Source: WJMD01 sp964596015 (GTDB lineage Bacteria; Joyebacterota; Joyebacteria; Joyebacterales; Joyebacteraceae). Taken from it: a DNA stretch of 40,544 bases. Positions within the stretch are counted from its first letter, which is position 1, and every line of letters begins with the position of its first letter. The position numbers were made by a program, and so were the translations under genes. Below are positions 29,597 through 39,472 of this stretch, in pieces. The notes below the pieces were generated by a model. That model was not told the DNA's origin. It did not search any database and worked only from the letters and a program-made list of their open reading frames with translations. The DNA lies in NCBI GenBank assembly GCA_964596015.1, contig CAZQSB010000023.1, positions 1-40,544 of the forward strand. The letters run 5' to 3'.

Positions 29597-31201
29597 ATGG
29601 AAAAGGGCTACCTGAGTCTCGTACTGCATGCGCATCTTCCGTACGTCCGTCATCCGGAGTACAGGAGCTTCCTCGAGGAGGATTGGCTCTTCGAGGCGAT
29701 CACTGAGACGTACGTGCCGCTCATCCACGTCTTCCAGCGGCTGTCGGACGACGACGTCGACTTCCACCTGACGCTGTCGCTGAGCCCCCCGCTCGTCTCG
29801 ATGCTGCAGGACCCGCTTCTTCAGGAGCGATATCTCAGGCACGTGGACGGGCTCATCGAGCTCACGGGACGAGAGGTCGACCGGTGCCGCAAGGACCCGC
29901 CTCTCAGGCGTCTCGCGGAGATGTACCATCAGCTCTTCCTCGACTGCCGCAGGACGTTCGCGGACGAGTACGGACTCGACCTCGTCCGAGCCTTCCGCGC
30001 ATTTCGCGACGCCGGGAACCTCGAGATCACGACGTGCGGCGCCACGCACGGGTACCTGCCGCTCATGCAGGAGCATCCCGCGGCGGTCCGCGCGCAGGTC
30101 AAGGTGGCGACGCACCATCATGAGGTGTCGCTCGGCCGGAAGCCTCGCGGCATCTGGCTGCCGGAGTGCGGCTACTTCGAGGGCGTCGACGCCTATCTGG
30201 CCGAGGCCGGCATCCGGTTCACGTTCGTGGACAGCCACGGGATACTGCACGCCACGCCGCGCCCGAGGTACGGCACGTTCTCGCCCGTCATCTCTCCGGC
30301 GGGGGTCGCGGTCTTCGGCAGAGACCTGGAGTCGTCGAAGCAGGTCTGGAGCGCGGAGGAGGGATACCCCGGGCATCCGACGTATCGCGACTTCTACAAG
30401 GACTACTCGTACGAGCTCGACTACGACTACGTGAAGCCGTACCTCGGCGAGGACGGCCGTCGGAAGATGCTCGGCCTCAAGTACTACCGGATCACCGGGA
30501 AGACGGACGACAAGGAGCTCTACGATCCGGACGCCGCGCGCGAGCTCGCGAAGGAGCACGCCGGCAACTTCATGTTCAACCGGGAACGGCAGGTCGAGTA
30601 TCTCGAAGACGTTCTCGGGAAGCGCCCAATCGTCGTGGCGCCCTACGACGCCGAGCTCTTCGGGCACTGGTGGCACGAGGGGCCGATGTGGCTCGAGTTC
30701 CTGTTCCGGAAGATCGACGAGGTCAGAGGCCCGGTGCGGACCGCGACGCCCGTTGAGTATCTCGAGGGCGAAGGCCCGTTCCAGACCGGGAGTCTTCATC
30801 ACTCGAGCTGGGGCTACAAGGGCTACAGCGAGGTGTGGCTGAACGGCTCGAACGACTACGTCTACCAGCACCTGCATCGGGCGGCCGAGCGGATGACCAG
30901 CCTCGCGAAGCTCCATCCTCACGCCGAGGGACTGAGGCTTCGCGCCCTCAACCAGGCGGCGCGGGAGCTCCTCCTGGCTCAGGCCAGCGACTGGGCCTTC
31001 ATCATGAAGACCGGCACGATGGTCGAGTACGCCCACAAGCGCACGCGCGACCACGTGTCGCGCTTCACGAGGATCGCGGACGCGATCGACACGAACAGCG
31101 TCGACGAAACGTGGCTCGCCGAGATCGAGCGACGCGATAACATCTTCCCCGAGATCGACTACCGGATCTACGCCGACGACCGCCCGCCGCGCGGCGCCTG
31201 A
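29597..31201 (+). CDS. GH57 1,4-alpha-glucan branching enzyme
   Basis: This 534-residue cytoplasmic enzyme cuts an alpha-1,4-glucan and re-attaches the piece as an alpha-1,6 branch, for glycogen synthesis. The GH57 domain starts at once with YLSLVLHAHLPYVRHPE. The catalytic pair is Glu190 (GIWLPECGY) and Asp351 (APYDAELFGHWWHEGP). Both positions and spacing are close to the archaeal GH57 branching enzyme (Glu183, Asp354). TCGATHGYLPL and the SSWGYKGYSEVWLN loop also fit that subfamily. The helical C-terminal region (about 410-525) carries the typical branching-enzyme bundle. ATG 29597 follows GAGGGA. It lies 73 bases after the DUF4912 gene and 43 bases before the second GH57 gene. Confidence 0.93.
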   Translation: MEKGYLSLVLHAHLPYVRHPEYRSFLEEDWLFEAITETYVPLIHVFQRLSDDDVDFHLTLSLSPPLVSMLQDPLLQERYLRHVDGLIELTGREVDRCRKDPPLRRLAEMYHQLFLDCRRTFADEYGLDLVRAFRAFRDAGNLEITTCGATHGYLPLMQEHPAAVRAQVKVATHHHEVSLGRKPRGIWLPECGYFEGVDAYLAEAGIRFTFVDSHGILHATPRPRYGTFSPVISPAGVAVFGRDLESSKQVWSAEEGYPGHPTYRDFYKDYSYELDYDYVKPYLGEDGRRKMLGLKYYRITGKTDDKELYDPDAARELAKEHAGNFMFNRERQVEYLEDVLGKRPIVVAPYDAELFGHWWHEGPMWLEFLFRKIDEVRGPVRTATPVEYLEGEGPFQTGSLHHSSWGYKGYSEVWLNGSNDYVYQHLHRAAERMTSLAKLHPHAEGLRLRALNQAARELLLAQASDWAFIMKTGTMVEYAHKRTRDHVSRFTRIADAIDTNSVDETWLAEIERRDNIFPEIDYRIYADDRPPRGA

Positions 31202-31244
31202 CGGAGCCGGCACCTTAGGCGGCGCCCTCTCGTCAGGAGGAACG

Positions 31245-33281
31245 ATGGCAGCACGGAAGCGCAGGAAGGGCCGGCTCTCTGTCGGCTTCCTCTGGCACCA
31301 GCATCAGCCGTTCTACCGGACCCGACTCGACGGTGACCCCCGGGGCGCGTATCTTCTGCCGTGGGTCCGTCTGCACGCGGTCCGGGATTACTACCCGATG
31401 GCCGCCCTCATCGCCGAGTTCCCCGGCGTCCACGCGACCATCAACCTCGTTCCGTCTCTTCTGTCTCAGATCGAGGACTACACGGAGCGCGGCGCCACCG
31501 ACCGGTGGATGGAGCTCTCGAGAAAGCCCGTATCCAAGCTCAGTCCCCTCGAGCGCGACTTCCTGGTCGCGCGGTTCTTTGACGCGAGCTGGGACAACGA
31601 GATCCTCATCCACCCGAGGTACGCCGAGCTCCTCGAACTCAGACAGAACCGCGTGTCGTTCAGGGACCGCGACATCGCCGACCTCCAGATGTGGTTCAAC
31701 CTCGCGTGGTTCCCGCCGGAGATGCGGAACGGCTCGGTGACCCTCGAGGACGGCGCAAGACTCACGGCGCGCGACTTCATCATGAAGGGCCACGGGTTCA
31801 CCCACGACGACGTCGAGGAGCTTCTCCGTCGCCAACTCTCGGTCATGCGGAGCGTCGTGCCCATTCACCGGCGACTCCTCGAGAACGGCCAGATCGACGT
31901 CTCGGTCACTCCCTTCTACCATCCCATCCTTCCGATCCTCGTGGACAGCGACCGGGCGACCATCGACGCCGACGGCGCGTCGCTTCCGACGCGATTCGCC
32001 TGGCCCGAGGACGCGAAGGCGCAGATCGAGCGCGCGGTCGAGTTCTATGAGGAGCGGTTCGGCAGGCGGCCGCGCGGGATGTGGCCTTCGGAGGGCTCCG
32101 TGGGCGAGCATGTCGCGCCGCTCGTGGCCGATGCGGGATTCACGTGGATGGCGACCGACCGGGGCGTTCTCGAGAAGTCGGGCGAGTGGGGCTACGAGAC
32201 CGAAGACCCCGATGTGCTCCTCCGACCGTACATGGCGGGGAGTGGCGACCGCCGCGTCAGCGTCTTCTTCCGGCACACGCGGCTCTCGGACGACATCGGT
32301 TTCACGCTGCAGGACTACGCCGACTACGACCACGCCGCCGAGGAGTACCTCGGCTGGATCCGCTGCTTCGCGGAGCGGGTCGACGATCCCTCGGAGAGGA
32401 TCATCTCGATCATCCTTGACGGCGAGAACTGCTGGGGAGCGTATCGAAACGCCGGGCGCGCCTTCCTGCGAGGGCTTTACGGCAGGCTCGAGAAGGACAC
32501 CGATCTCGTCGCGGTCTCGTTCCCGGATTACATCGACGGCAACTCCGGGCTGGGCGTCAGCGCCCATCCCCAGGACGAGCAGCACGAGGTATCGCCGCTC
32601 TACACGGCAAGCTGGATCGACGAGATGGGCTCCCCGCATGGGAACGACCTGAACATCTGGATCGGCTCCCCCGAGGAGAACCGTGCCTGGGAGCTTCTCG
32701 GCATGGTCCGCTCGAAGCTCGACGACGCGGGCGCGACGCCCGAGACGCATCCCAGGGCGTTCGAGTCGCTCTACATCGCCGAGGGGAGCGACTGGTTCTG
32801 GTGGTTCGGGGACGACTTCGTCCTTGCTCAGGGGATCGAACTCGCGTTCGACAGGCTCTTCCGGGAGCGTCTCATCGACGTCTACCGTGAGCTCGGAGAG
32901 GAGGCGCCCGAGGAGCTGTTCGAACCGGTCCGGACGCGTTTCGTCCTGTGGACGCCGAACGAGCCGGTCGAAAGCGTCTGTCCGGGGCGGGCCATACACT
33001 TCGTTGTCGACCGGCCCGGGACGCTCGTGTGGACGACGGACGGCTGGAAGACCCGCAATGAGGAGCGGCTTATCGCCGTCGGAGACGTCATGGCGCACCA
33101 CGCCGGCTACGTCGCGAGCATCGGCCCCTTCGATGCCTCGTGCGACGAGGTCGGCTTCGGCTTCCGGTGGCGGGACACCAGCCGTGTCGGCCGGCGGCAC
33201 TCCGTCGCGATCAGCGACGAGGACTCCTGTGAGGAACCGGAGATGTCCGCGCTCCTCTCCCCGGACGGAGAAGGCTCCTAG
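31245..33281 (+). CDS. GH57 alpha-amylase/glucanotransferase-type enzyme
   Basis: This 678-residue cytoplasmic GH57 hydrolase begins at ATG 31245, behind AGGAGGAA. The start motif VGFLWHQHQPFY is typical of GH57 amylases and differs from the branching enzyme. The nucleophile is Glu283 (GMWPSEGSVGEH) and the acid/base is Asp392 (IILDGENCWGAY). DTDLVAVSF and WFWWFGDDF fit the long-form GH57 amylase or amylopullulanase group. Residues about 580-678 form a C-terminal beta domain (VESVCPGRAIHFVVDRPGTL). No signal peptide is seen, so it probably acts on internal glycogen-like polymer, with the branching enzyme upstream. Exact specificity (alpha-amylase, 4-alpha-glucanotransferase or pullulanase) cannot be settled from sequence alone. 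Confidence 0.9.
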   Translation: MAARKRRKGRLSVGFLWHQHQPFYRTRLDGDPRGAYLLPWVRLHAVRDYYPMAALIAEFPGVHATINLVPSLLSQIEDYTERGATDRWMELSRKPVSKLSPLERDFLVARFFDASWDNEILIHPRYAELLELRQNRVSFRDRDIADLQMWFNLAWFPPEMRNGSVTLEDGARLTARDFIMKGHGFTHDDVEELLRRQLSVMRSVVPIHRRLLENGQIDVSVTPFYHPILPILVDSDRATIDADGASLPTRFAWPEDAKAQIERAVEFYEERFGRRPRGMWPSEGSVGEHVAPLVADAGFTWMATDRGVLEKSGEWGYETEDPDVLLRPYMAGSGDRRVSVFFRHTRLSDDIGFTLQDYADYDHAAEEYLGWIRCFAERVDDPSERIISIILDGENCWGAYRNAGRAFLRGLYGRLEKDTDLVAVSFPDYIDGNSGLGVSAHPQDEQHEVSPLYTASWIDEMGSPHGNDLNIWIGSPEENRAWELLGMVRSKLDDAGATPETHPRAFESLYIAEGSDWFWWFGDDFVLAQGIELAFDRLFRERLIDVYRELGEEAPEELFEPVRTRFVLWTPNEPVESVCPGRAIHFVVDRPGTLVWTTDGWKTRNEERLIAVGDVMAHHAGYVASIGPFDASCDEVGFGFRWRDTSRVGRRHSVAISDEDSCEEPEMSALLSPDGEGS

Positions 33282-33296
33282 GGGGAGGATCCCCGG

Positions 33297-33318
33297 GGCC
33301 GGCGCGCTCGGCGCGGCC
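33297..33318 (+). terminator. Possible hairpin after the GH57 operon
   Basis: GGCCGGCGC (33297-33305) can pair with GCGCGGCC (33311-33318) with one bulge around GCTCG. There is no U-tract, so the call is weak. Confidence 0.3.
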
Positions 33319-33351
33319 TCCGCGTTTCGGCGCGGCGGATGCGGGCTTCCG

Positions 33352-33381
33352 TTGCGGCATCGGGCCTCCGGTTGCTAGACT
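33352..33381 (+). promoter_or_regulatory. Candidate promoter of the TamB-like/Omp85 operon
   Basis: TTGCGG (33352-33357) and TAGACT (33376-33381) are separated by 18 bases, 24 bases before the TTG start at 33406. The hexamers are identical to those before the unknown secreted gene at 23559-23587. Confidence 0.5.
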
Positions 33382-33405
33382 GAGAAGCAGCCGGAGGTCA
33401 TTCGT

Positions 33406-36400
33406 TTGAAACGCTGGCTCGCTCTGACACTCATCATTCTCGCCGCCCTCGCGGTCCTCGTGGCGGCCGTCGTCCTGACGCCCGTCGGGCACGAACCGGC
33501 CCGCCGCATCCTCGAGGACGTGGTGCGCGACGCCACGGGTTTCGAACTCGCCGTGGCCGACATCTCCGGGAACCTGCTCACAAGGATCGTGGCTGCCGAT
33601 GTGCGCCTCAGTTCGGCCGGGGGGGAGCCTCTGGTCGAGGTGGACGAGGTCGTCATCGAGTACGAGCTCCTTCCGCTCCTCGACCGCACCGTGTCAGTAC
33701 CCCTGCTTCGTCTGGAGAACGCGAGAACGTGGTTCACCGTGAACGAGGAGGGAAGGCTCCTCGGGTGGACCGACGTTCCGCCCGATACGGCCGCCGCGGA
33801 GCCCGATACCGCGGCCCCGTCGGAACCCTGGACCATCTCCGCCAACGTCCTGTTCGACGGCCTGGAGGCGGTCTACGCGGACAGCGGCGCCTCTCTCAGC
33901 GTCACCGCCGATCTGGAGCGCCTGTCCGCCGAGGGAGGCATAGACGCCTTCGATGCCGCGTTCGAGGGTCGCGTCCTCTACGAGGGCGCGCCGCTCGCGC
34001 GTCCGCTCGAGGTCGAGCTCTCCGTCGATGGAGGCTTCGCGGACGGTACGGTCCGCGTGAGCTCGCTCGAGCTCATGTCCGACCCCGCCGACATCTCCGC
34101 TTCCGGCTCGCTTGCTTTCCCTCCTGAAGGGATGACGCTCGATGTCGCGCTCACGTCCGAGATGGACGCGGGAGCTCTGTCCGCCCTCTTCGGAACGGAT
34201 GCAGCGTCGGGCCTGGCGGAACTCGACGCCGAGGCCTCCGGACCGGTGGGCTCGCTGAGCTACGAGGCCTCCGTACGCTCCGACAGCCTCCTCATCGCCG
34301 CAATCCCGTTCGAGTCGGTCTCGGGCGAAATCGAGGGGACGGGAGGCCGCGTCAGCATCTCATCGCTGACGGGGCGGGCGCTGGACGGTTCCTTCAGGGT
34401 CTGCGGGACGGCCGACCTGACCGGGCCCGCCGGCGGGCGGGTCTCGTTCGACGCCTCGGGCGAGAACCTCAGCCTCTCGCGCGTACCCGGAGCCGACCTC
34501 TCCGGAGCCGCTTCGCTCGGAGCGACCGGCGAGATGCCTCTCGAGCGCATGACCGCGGCCTCCGGGACGCTGAGCGTCTCGGTCCGGGGGTTCGGCGCGG
34601 GAGACCTTGCGTTCGGAGACGCGTCGGTCCGCGCGCGCGTCGACGATGGGTCGGCTCTGGTCAGCGCCTTCTGCTGCTCGACCAGCATCACGGCCGAGGC
34701 CCGGCTCGTGGAGAGCGGCGCCGAGAGCCTCAGCGCCAGAGTCGAGGCCGGGAACCTCACACGGCTCGGTCAGGTGTTCGGGCTGGACTCGCTCGAGGGG
34801 CGAGCGTCCGTCGACGTGCGAGCCCGGTCGCTTCGGGACGCGCCGCTCCGTTACACCGCGCGGTTTCCGGAACTCGGGTACCTGGGCGTGAACGTCGGGC
34901 CGGTCGAGATCGACGGAAGCGCGGAGAAGAACGTCCACGACATCTCGTGGGCCGTTCTCGACGGGGTCGCGAAGGGAACCGCTGTCATAGACCTCCCGGA
35001 AGCGCGCTACGCGGTTGTAGCCGACGTGGACGGACTCGAGCTCTCGGACGTCGTCTCCGATTCGCTCACCGAGCCCTACGACGCCGAGGCGACGGTGACG
35101 CTCACGGCCGAGGTCGAGGGCGCCTTCGCGGGAGGGTTCGCGGCGTCGGGCAGGGTGAGCGCGCTCGACGGTCGGGTGCGGGGAGAGAACCTGACACTCG
35201 AGGAGCCCTTCTCCTTCGAAGCCACGACCGCCATGGTCACGCTCGCGCCGGTCCATCTCTCGGGGTCGCTCGGCTCGTTCTCCGTCGGCGGGACCGTCAC
35301 CGCCGGCGACTCTCTCGACATCGAAGCGGAGCTTCGCGACCTCGACCTGGCGGCGGTCGACCGGATGGCCCGCGGCCGCGTCCGGGGCCCCGGGATGGGC
35401 GGTCTCGTCTCAGGCTCGCTCGATGTCTCCGGGACGCGCCGCGCGCCCGTCGCCACGCTGGACATCTCCGCCGACAGCCTGAGCGCCGCCGGTGTCTCGT
35501 TCGAGGAGACCACCATCGAGGCGGACGTCGATTCGACGATGGTCATCTTCGCGCTGAGCGCGGCGACCTCCGAGGAGGGCGCGCTCCGGGCGAACGGACT
35601 CGTTCCCGTGCGCCCCGACACGGCCACCTTCCTCGCGCTCGACACCGACCGCGAGTTCGCGCTCAGTCTGGCGGCCGAGTCGTTCTCGGCCGAAGTGGGC
35701 GACCTCGTGCTCACGGGCACGAGGGGGCCGAAGGACTTCCGGATCGACGGGTCGCTTCTCGTCACGGGTCTCATGGACTCGCTCGCCAGCCTCAACGGAC
35801 GGGGAGAGCTGAACGAGCTCGCTCTTTCTCTCGCCCCGGCGCGCATGGCGCTCGCCGACACCTTCTCCTTCGAGATCGACGCGGGCGACGTCTGGCTCGA
35901 CGGCCTCACCGTCGACGTCACCAGGACGCGGGTGCTCACCGAGGCGGCCGGAGGACGCATGCACGTCTCGGGTTTCGTTGGCGTCCGCGACTCCGTCGAC
36001 ATCTCGGCCAGGCTCGACTCGCTGGATATGGCGACGCTCTTCCGCGTCGTGAGCCCGGGCCCGACGGCGCCTGTCGCCGGCCGGCTCGACCTCACGGCGA
36101 ACGTCCGCGGCCGGCTCTCCGCGCCCTCGGTCGAGGCGCGATGGGCCATGACCGAACCCAGACTCGCGGGCGTCGGGTTCGACGGGTTCGTCGGACGCGT
36201 GCACGCCGAGGGACAGAGGATCATCGTGGACCGCGCGACCCTCTCCTCGGCGGGCGACTCACTCACGGTCAGCGGCAGCATCGGAGCCGCGACCGGGAGG
36301 CCTCCCGACGCTGCGACCGGCGGAGGCGAGGGGGCGCCCGCCGCTCGACCGCTGGACCTCTCGGTCAGAACCGACGGCATCGCGCTCGGGAACCTGTCGC

Positions 36401-37653
36401 CGCTCCCTCCGGGCGTGGAGCGTCTCGGTGGCATCCTCACGGCCGACGTCGCCGTCGGCGGCACGACCGCGGAGCCGAGCTTCAGCGGCTCCGTGAAACT
36501 CGCGCAGGGTCTCTTCCGGGGGTACGGGATGGTCGATCCCGCCCGAGCCGTCGAGGTGGAGGTCGCCGCGCTGGGACGTTCGTTCTCGATAGCCGAGGCG
36601 GCGGCGACGCTGGGTTCCGGAGACGTCTCCCTCGACGGTTCATACGACATGGACTCGAACGGGTCCTTCCGGTTCCGCGCCCGGCTCAACTCGCCCGAGA
36701 TCAGGATCGAGGAGACGCTCGATGCGCGGCTCGGCGGCAAGGTGACCTGGGCGGGCGACGGAGACCGCTCGTCCATCTCGGGCGAGATAGACATCGAGGA
36801 AGCGAACGTCTTCTACGAGTTCAACATAGCCGAGCTCGCCTCGCGCCGCGTCAAGCGGGTCTCCGTGCGGGCCGCGGAAGACCCGCGGTCGCGCGTGGGC
36901 CTCGATCTCGAGATCAACGTCGACGACGTGATCGAGTTCGATTCGAACCTCGCCGACCTGGAGCTCGCGGGCGGCATCCGAATTGCGGGTACGCTGCTCA
37001 GACCCCGTCCGACCGGCTCGTTCTTCACCGAGTCCGGGACGTTCCAGTATCTCGGCACCGAGTTCGACATCGAGACCCTCAACGTGAGCTGGCGGGACCC
37101 GAGGAGGAGCGACCCCTACATCAGTCTGGTCGCCGACGCGGAGGTCGATGCCAGGAGCGGCGACAGCTACTCCGTAACGGTGCGTTTCGACGACTACTGG
37201 TACGACGGGACCTTCAGCTTCACTTCGACGCCGCCGCTCTCCGAGCCGGACATCATTGCGCTCCTCACCTTCGGCGACACCGTCGGCGGCGTCGTCTCCG
37301 GCGGCGACAGGCCCGGAACCTCCCGGTCGAGCTTCTCGGAGCTCGCCCGGAAGACCTTCGTCGGACGGGTCTTCGGCGTGGCCGAGGCGACCCTCGAGGA
37401 CCTCCTTGACCTCGACGTCGTCGCCATCGAGGAGGAGACGACCGAGGAAGGGTCGCTCGTGGCGGGCGCCGGGGTCACCGTGGGGAAGCGTTTCGGCCGC
37501 GTCGCTGTCAGCTACACGACGGCGGTGGGCCGCTTCGAGGAGCGCGAGGTCGAAGTGTCGTTCTTCCTGACCGAGCATCTGTCACTTGTCACGAGAGCCG
37601 ATCCCGGCGGGAACCATGCTGCGCACATCAGACTTCACATTCCCATTCAGTAG
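33406..37653 (+). CDS. tamB: TamB-like translocation/assembly protein (DUF490)
   Basis: This 1415-residue envelope protein spans the periplasm, anchored by an N-terminal membrane helix (LALTLIILAALAVLVAAVVL). It works with an Omp85 partner in outer-membrane protein assembly or lipid transport. The start is TTG 33406, 8 bases after GGAGG (33393-33397). Nearly the whole chain is a run of short beta strands, forming the AsmA/TamB-type beta-taco. The C-terminal ~350 residues contain the DUF490 core with FDIETLNVSWRDPRRSDPYISL, YDGTFSFTSTPPLSEPDIIALLTFG and LVAGAGVTVGKRFGRVAVSYTT. Its end overlaps the Omp85 gene by 38 bases, a direct sign that the two proteins work together. The protein is longer than E. 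coli TamB (1259 residues). Confidence 0.92.
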   Translation: MKRWLALTLIILAALAVLVAAVVLTPVGHEPARRILEDVVRDATGFELAVADISGNLLTRIVAADVRLSSAGGEPLVEVDEVVIEYELLPLLDRTVSVPLLRLENARTWFTVNEEGRLLGWTDVPPDTAAAEPDTAAPSEPWTISANVLFDGLEAVYADSGASLSVTADLERLSAEGGIDAFDAAFEGRVLYEGAPLARPLEVELSVDGGFADGTVRVSSLELMSDPADISASGSLAFPPEGMTLDVALTSEMDAGALSALFGTDAASGLAELDAEASGPVGSLSYEASVRSDSLLIAAIPFESVSGEIEGTGGRVSISSLTGRALDGSFRVCGTADLTGPAGGRVSFDASGENLSLSRVPGADLSGAASLGATGEMPLERMTAASGTLSVSVRGFGAGDLAFGDASVRARVDDGSALVSAFCCSTSITAEARLVESGAESLSARVEAGNLTRLGQVFGLDSLEGRASVDVRARSLRDAPLRYTARFPELGYLGVNVGPVEIDGSAEKNVHDISWAVLDGVAKGTAVIDLPEARYAVVADVDGLELSDVVSDSLTEPYDAEATVTLTAEVEGAFAGGFAASGRVSALDGRVRGENLTLEEPFSFEATTAMVTLAPVHLSGSLGSFSVGGTVTAGDSLDIEAELRDLDLAAVDRMARGRVRGPGMGGLVSGSLDVSGTRRAPVATLDISADSLSAAGVSFEETTIEADVDSTMVIFALSAATSEEGALRANGLVPVRPDTATFLALDTDREFALSLAAESFSAEVGDLVLTGTRGPKDFRIDGSLLVTGLMDSLASLNGRGELNELALSLAPARMALADTFSFEIDAGDVWLDGLTVDVTRTRVLTEAAGGRMHVSGFVGVRDSVDISARLDSLDMATLFRVVSPGPTAPVAGRLDLTANVRGRLSAPSVEARWAMTEPRLAGVGFDGFVGRVHAEGQRIIVDRATLSSAGDSLTVSGSIGAATGRPPDAATGGGEGAPAARPLDLSVRTDGIALGNLSPLPPGVERLGGILTADVAVGGTTAEPSFSGSVKLAQGLFRGYGMVDPARAVEVEVAALGRSFSIAEAAATLGSGDVSLDGSYDMDSNGSFRFRARLNSPEIRIEETLDARLGGKVTWAGDGDRSSISGEIDIEEANVFYEFNIAELASRRVKRVSVRAAEDPRSRVGLDLEINVDDVIEFDSNLADLELAGGIRIAGTLLRPRPTGSFFTESGTFQYLGTEFDIETLNVSWRDPRRSDPYISLVADAEVDARSGDSYSVTVRFDDYWYDGTFSFTSTPPLSEPDIIALLTFGDTVGGVVSGGDRPGTSRSSFSELARKTFVGRVFGVAEATLEDLLDLDVVAIEEETTEEGSLVAGAGVTVGKRFGRVAVSYTTAVGRFEEREVEVSFFLTEHLSLVTRADPGGNHAAHIRLHIPIQ

Positions 37654-39457
37654 AGCTCTCGCGGCGTGCATGGCCGCGGCCGCTCTCCTCGTGGCGTGCG
37701 GCGCGGACGCCGCGCCGATCGACCCGTCCCTCGTCCAGCGGCGTCTGGAGCGGATCCGACGCCTCGGTCCGCTCGTGGAAGAGGTCCGGATGGTCGGCAA
37801 CGACGCCTTCGACCGGGAGACCCTCCGCGAGTACATGGAGACCGTCGAGAGCGGGCTCTTCAGTCCCGTGCATTACGACTACGGAACGCTCACGGACGAT
37901 CTCGACAACCTCGAGCGGTTCTATGCGGTGCAGGGCTTCCTGACCGCGGAGGCCGTGCTGGAGGACGTCGAGCTCGCGGCCGATTCCCTCCACGTGAGCC
38001 TTCTGATCGGCATCTACGAAGGGCCGCGGTGGCACATCACGCGGATGACGTTCGAGGGGAACGAGGTCCTCTCTGACTCCCTCCTTCGCTCGCTCACCGA
38101 GCTCGAGGAGGGCGACCCGATGCTCTCGCAAACACTCGACAGCGACTGGCGGGCTATCCTGAACGAGTACGCGCGCAGGTCGTATCTCGACGCGCGGGTC
38201 GACCAGACGGTCGACCGCGACGACATCGAGCACCAGGCGGACGTGAGCTACGACATCGTTGAGAGACACCGCGCCTTCATCGACTCGATCAGGCTCAGGG
38301 GGAACGACCGAACACGGGACTACGTGATCCGGCGCGAGATCATCCCTGAGCCAGGCGATCCCTTCGACCCGGACGAGATCGGAGAGACCCAGGCCGCGCT
38401 CTACAGGACGGGGCTCTTCCACGCCGTGTGGGTCGAGCCCGACCCGGCCGACACAGGTCTCGTTCACAAGGACCTCGTCGTCGGAGTGCGCGAGCGTCCC
38501 GCCGGCGCGATCGACCTCTCGGTCGGCTACGCCGCCGTCGACGGTTTCCAGATCGGCGGACAGATCGAGAACCGGAATCTTCAGGGGCAGGCGACGCGGC
38601 TCAGGCTGGAGTCCGAGTTCAGCGAGATCCGGAGAAGCGGCCGTCTCTCGGTCGCCGACCCGTGGTTTCTCGGATTCCCTGTCTCCGGCGAGCTTTCGTT
38701 CGGCTACGAACGAGACCAGGAGGAGTCGTACGTCGCCGAGAGCTTCGGGGGGAGCTTCTTCCTGACGAAGTCGCTGACCCCGGCCATCACGGTCGAGGGC
38801 GGGTACACGTACGAGAGGACGGTCATCTTCGATGTGACCGAGGAACTCGACAACGCAGGTGAGAGCTACACCACCGACGTGCTCTTCGCGGGAACCTACG
38901 ACTCGCGGGACGACGTGCTGAATCCGAAGCGCGGGGCGTTCGCGCGCGCGGCCGTCGACGTCGCCAGCAGTCGCCTCGGCGGGACGAACGACTATCTGAG
39001 GACGGACTTCACGCTGAACGGGTACCAGCGCTGGGCGCGAGACCTGGTGGTCGCGGGGTCGTTCACGCTCGGCTGGATCGGACCGCTCGGCGGCGATCTC
39101 GACGTCCCGGCGAGCGAGCTCTATCTCGCCGGCGGCACCGGCAGCGTCCGCGGGTTCGATCGGAACTCCCTGGGGCCCGAGGGAGAGGGCGGCGACGCGG
39201 TGGGCGGCCGCGCGCTCATGATCGGGAGGGCGGAGGTCCGCTTCCCGGTCGCGGGCCCGGTGAGCGGGGCCGTCTTCGCGGACGCCGGACAGGTCTACGA
39301 AGACCTCCACGCGCTCCGGCCGGACGACCTGGCCGTCGGCGCCGGGCTCGGCGTCCGGTACGACAGCCCGTTCGCGCTCTTCCGTCTGGACGCCGCGACG
39401 CCTCTGACCGAGGAGTTCGGCGTGGCCTGGTATCTGGGCATCGGACAGGCCTTCTAG
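37616..39457 (+). CDS. Omp85-family outer-membrane barrel (TamA/BamA-like)
   Basis: This 613-residue protein has POTRA domains followed by a C-terminal 16-strand barrel. Residues about 45-290 hold about three POTRA repeats, for example VRMVGNDAFDRETLREYME, ITRMTFEGNEVLSDSLLRSL and IRLRGNDRTRDYVIRREI. That number fits TamA better than BamA (five). The barrel contains VRGF within AGGTGSVRGFDRN (near residue 506), the conserved substrate-loop motif. The chain ends in an aromatic residue (GIGQAF), as outer-membrane barrels do. ATG 37616 is chosen; an in-frame TTG 30 bases earlier is possible. The N-terminal signal ends in LVAC, which looks like a lipobox and would be unusual for an Omp85 protein. 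Confidence 0.92.
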   Translation: MLRTSDFTFPFSRALAACMAAAALLVACGADAAPIDPSLVQRRLERIRRLGPLVEEVRMVGNDAFDRETLREYMETVESGLFSPVHYDYGTLTDDLDNLERFYAVQGFLTAEAVLEDVELAADSLHVSLLIGIYEGPRWHITRMTFEGNEVLSDSLLRSLTELEEGDPMLSQTLDSDWRAILNEYARRSYLDARVDQTVDRDDIEHQADVSYDIVERHRAFIDSIRLRGNDRTRDYVIRREIIPEPGDPFDPDEIGETQAALYRTGLFHAVWVEPDPADTGLVHKDLVVGVRERPAGAIDLSVGYAAVDGFQIGGQIENRNLQGQATRLRLESEFSEIRRSGRLSVADPWFLGFPVSGELSFGYERDQEESYVAESFGGSFFLTKSLTPAITVEGGYTYERTVIFDVTEELDNAGESYTTDVLFAGTYDSRDDVLNPKRGAFARAAVDVASSRLGGTNDYLRTDFTLNGYQRWARDLVVAGSFTLGWIGPLGGDLDVPASELYLAGGTGSVRGFDRNSLGPEGEGGDAVGGRALMIGRAEVRFPVAGPVSGAVFADAGQVYEDLHALRPDDLAVGAGLGVRYDSPFALFRLDAATPLTEEFGVAWYLGIGQAF

Positions 39458-39472
39458 CCCAGGGGCTTCGTC

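Noticed and set aside
34947..37409. 820-codon plus-strand frame inside the TamB-like gene
   Set aside because: Its translation is almost only Arg, Gly and His, the usual shadow of a GC-rich gene in another frame; the TamB frame is continuous and has family motifs.
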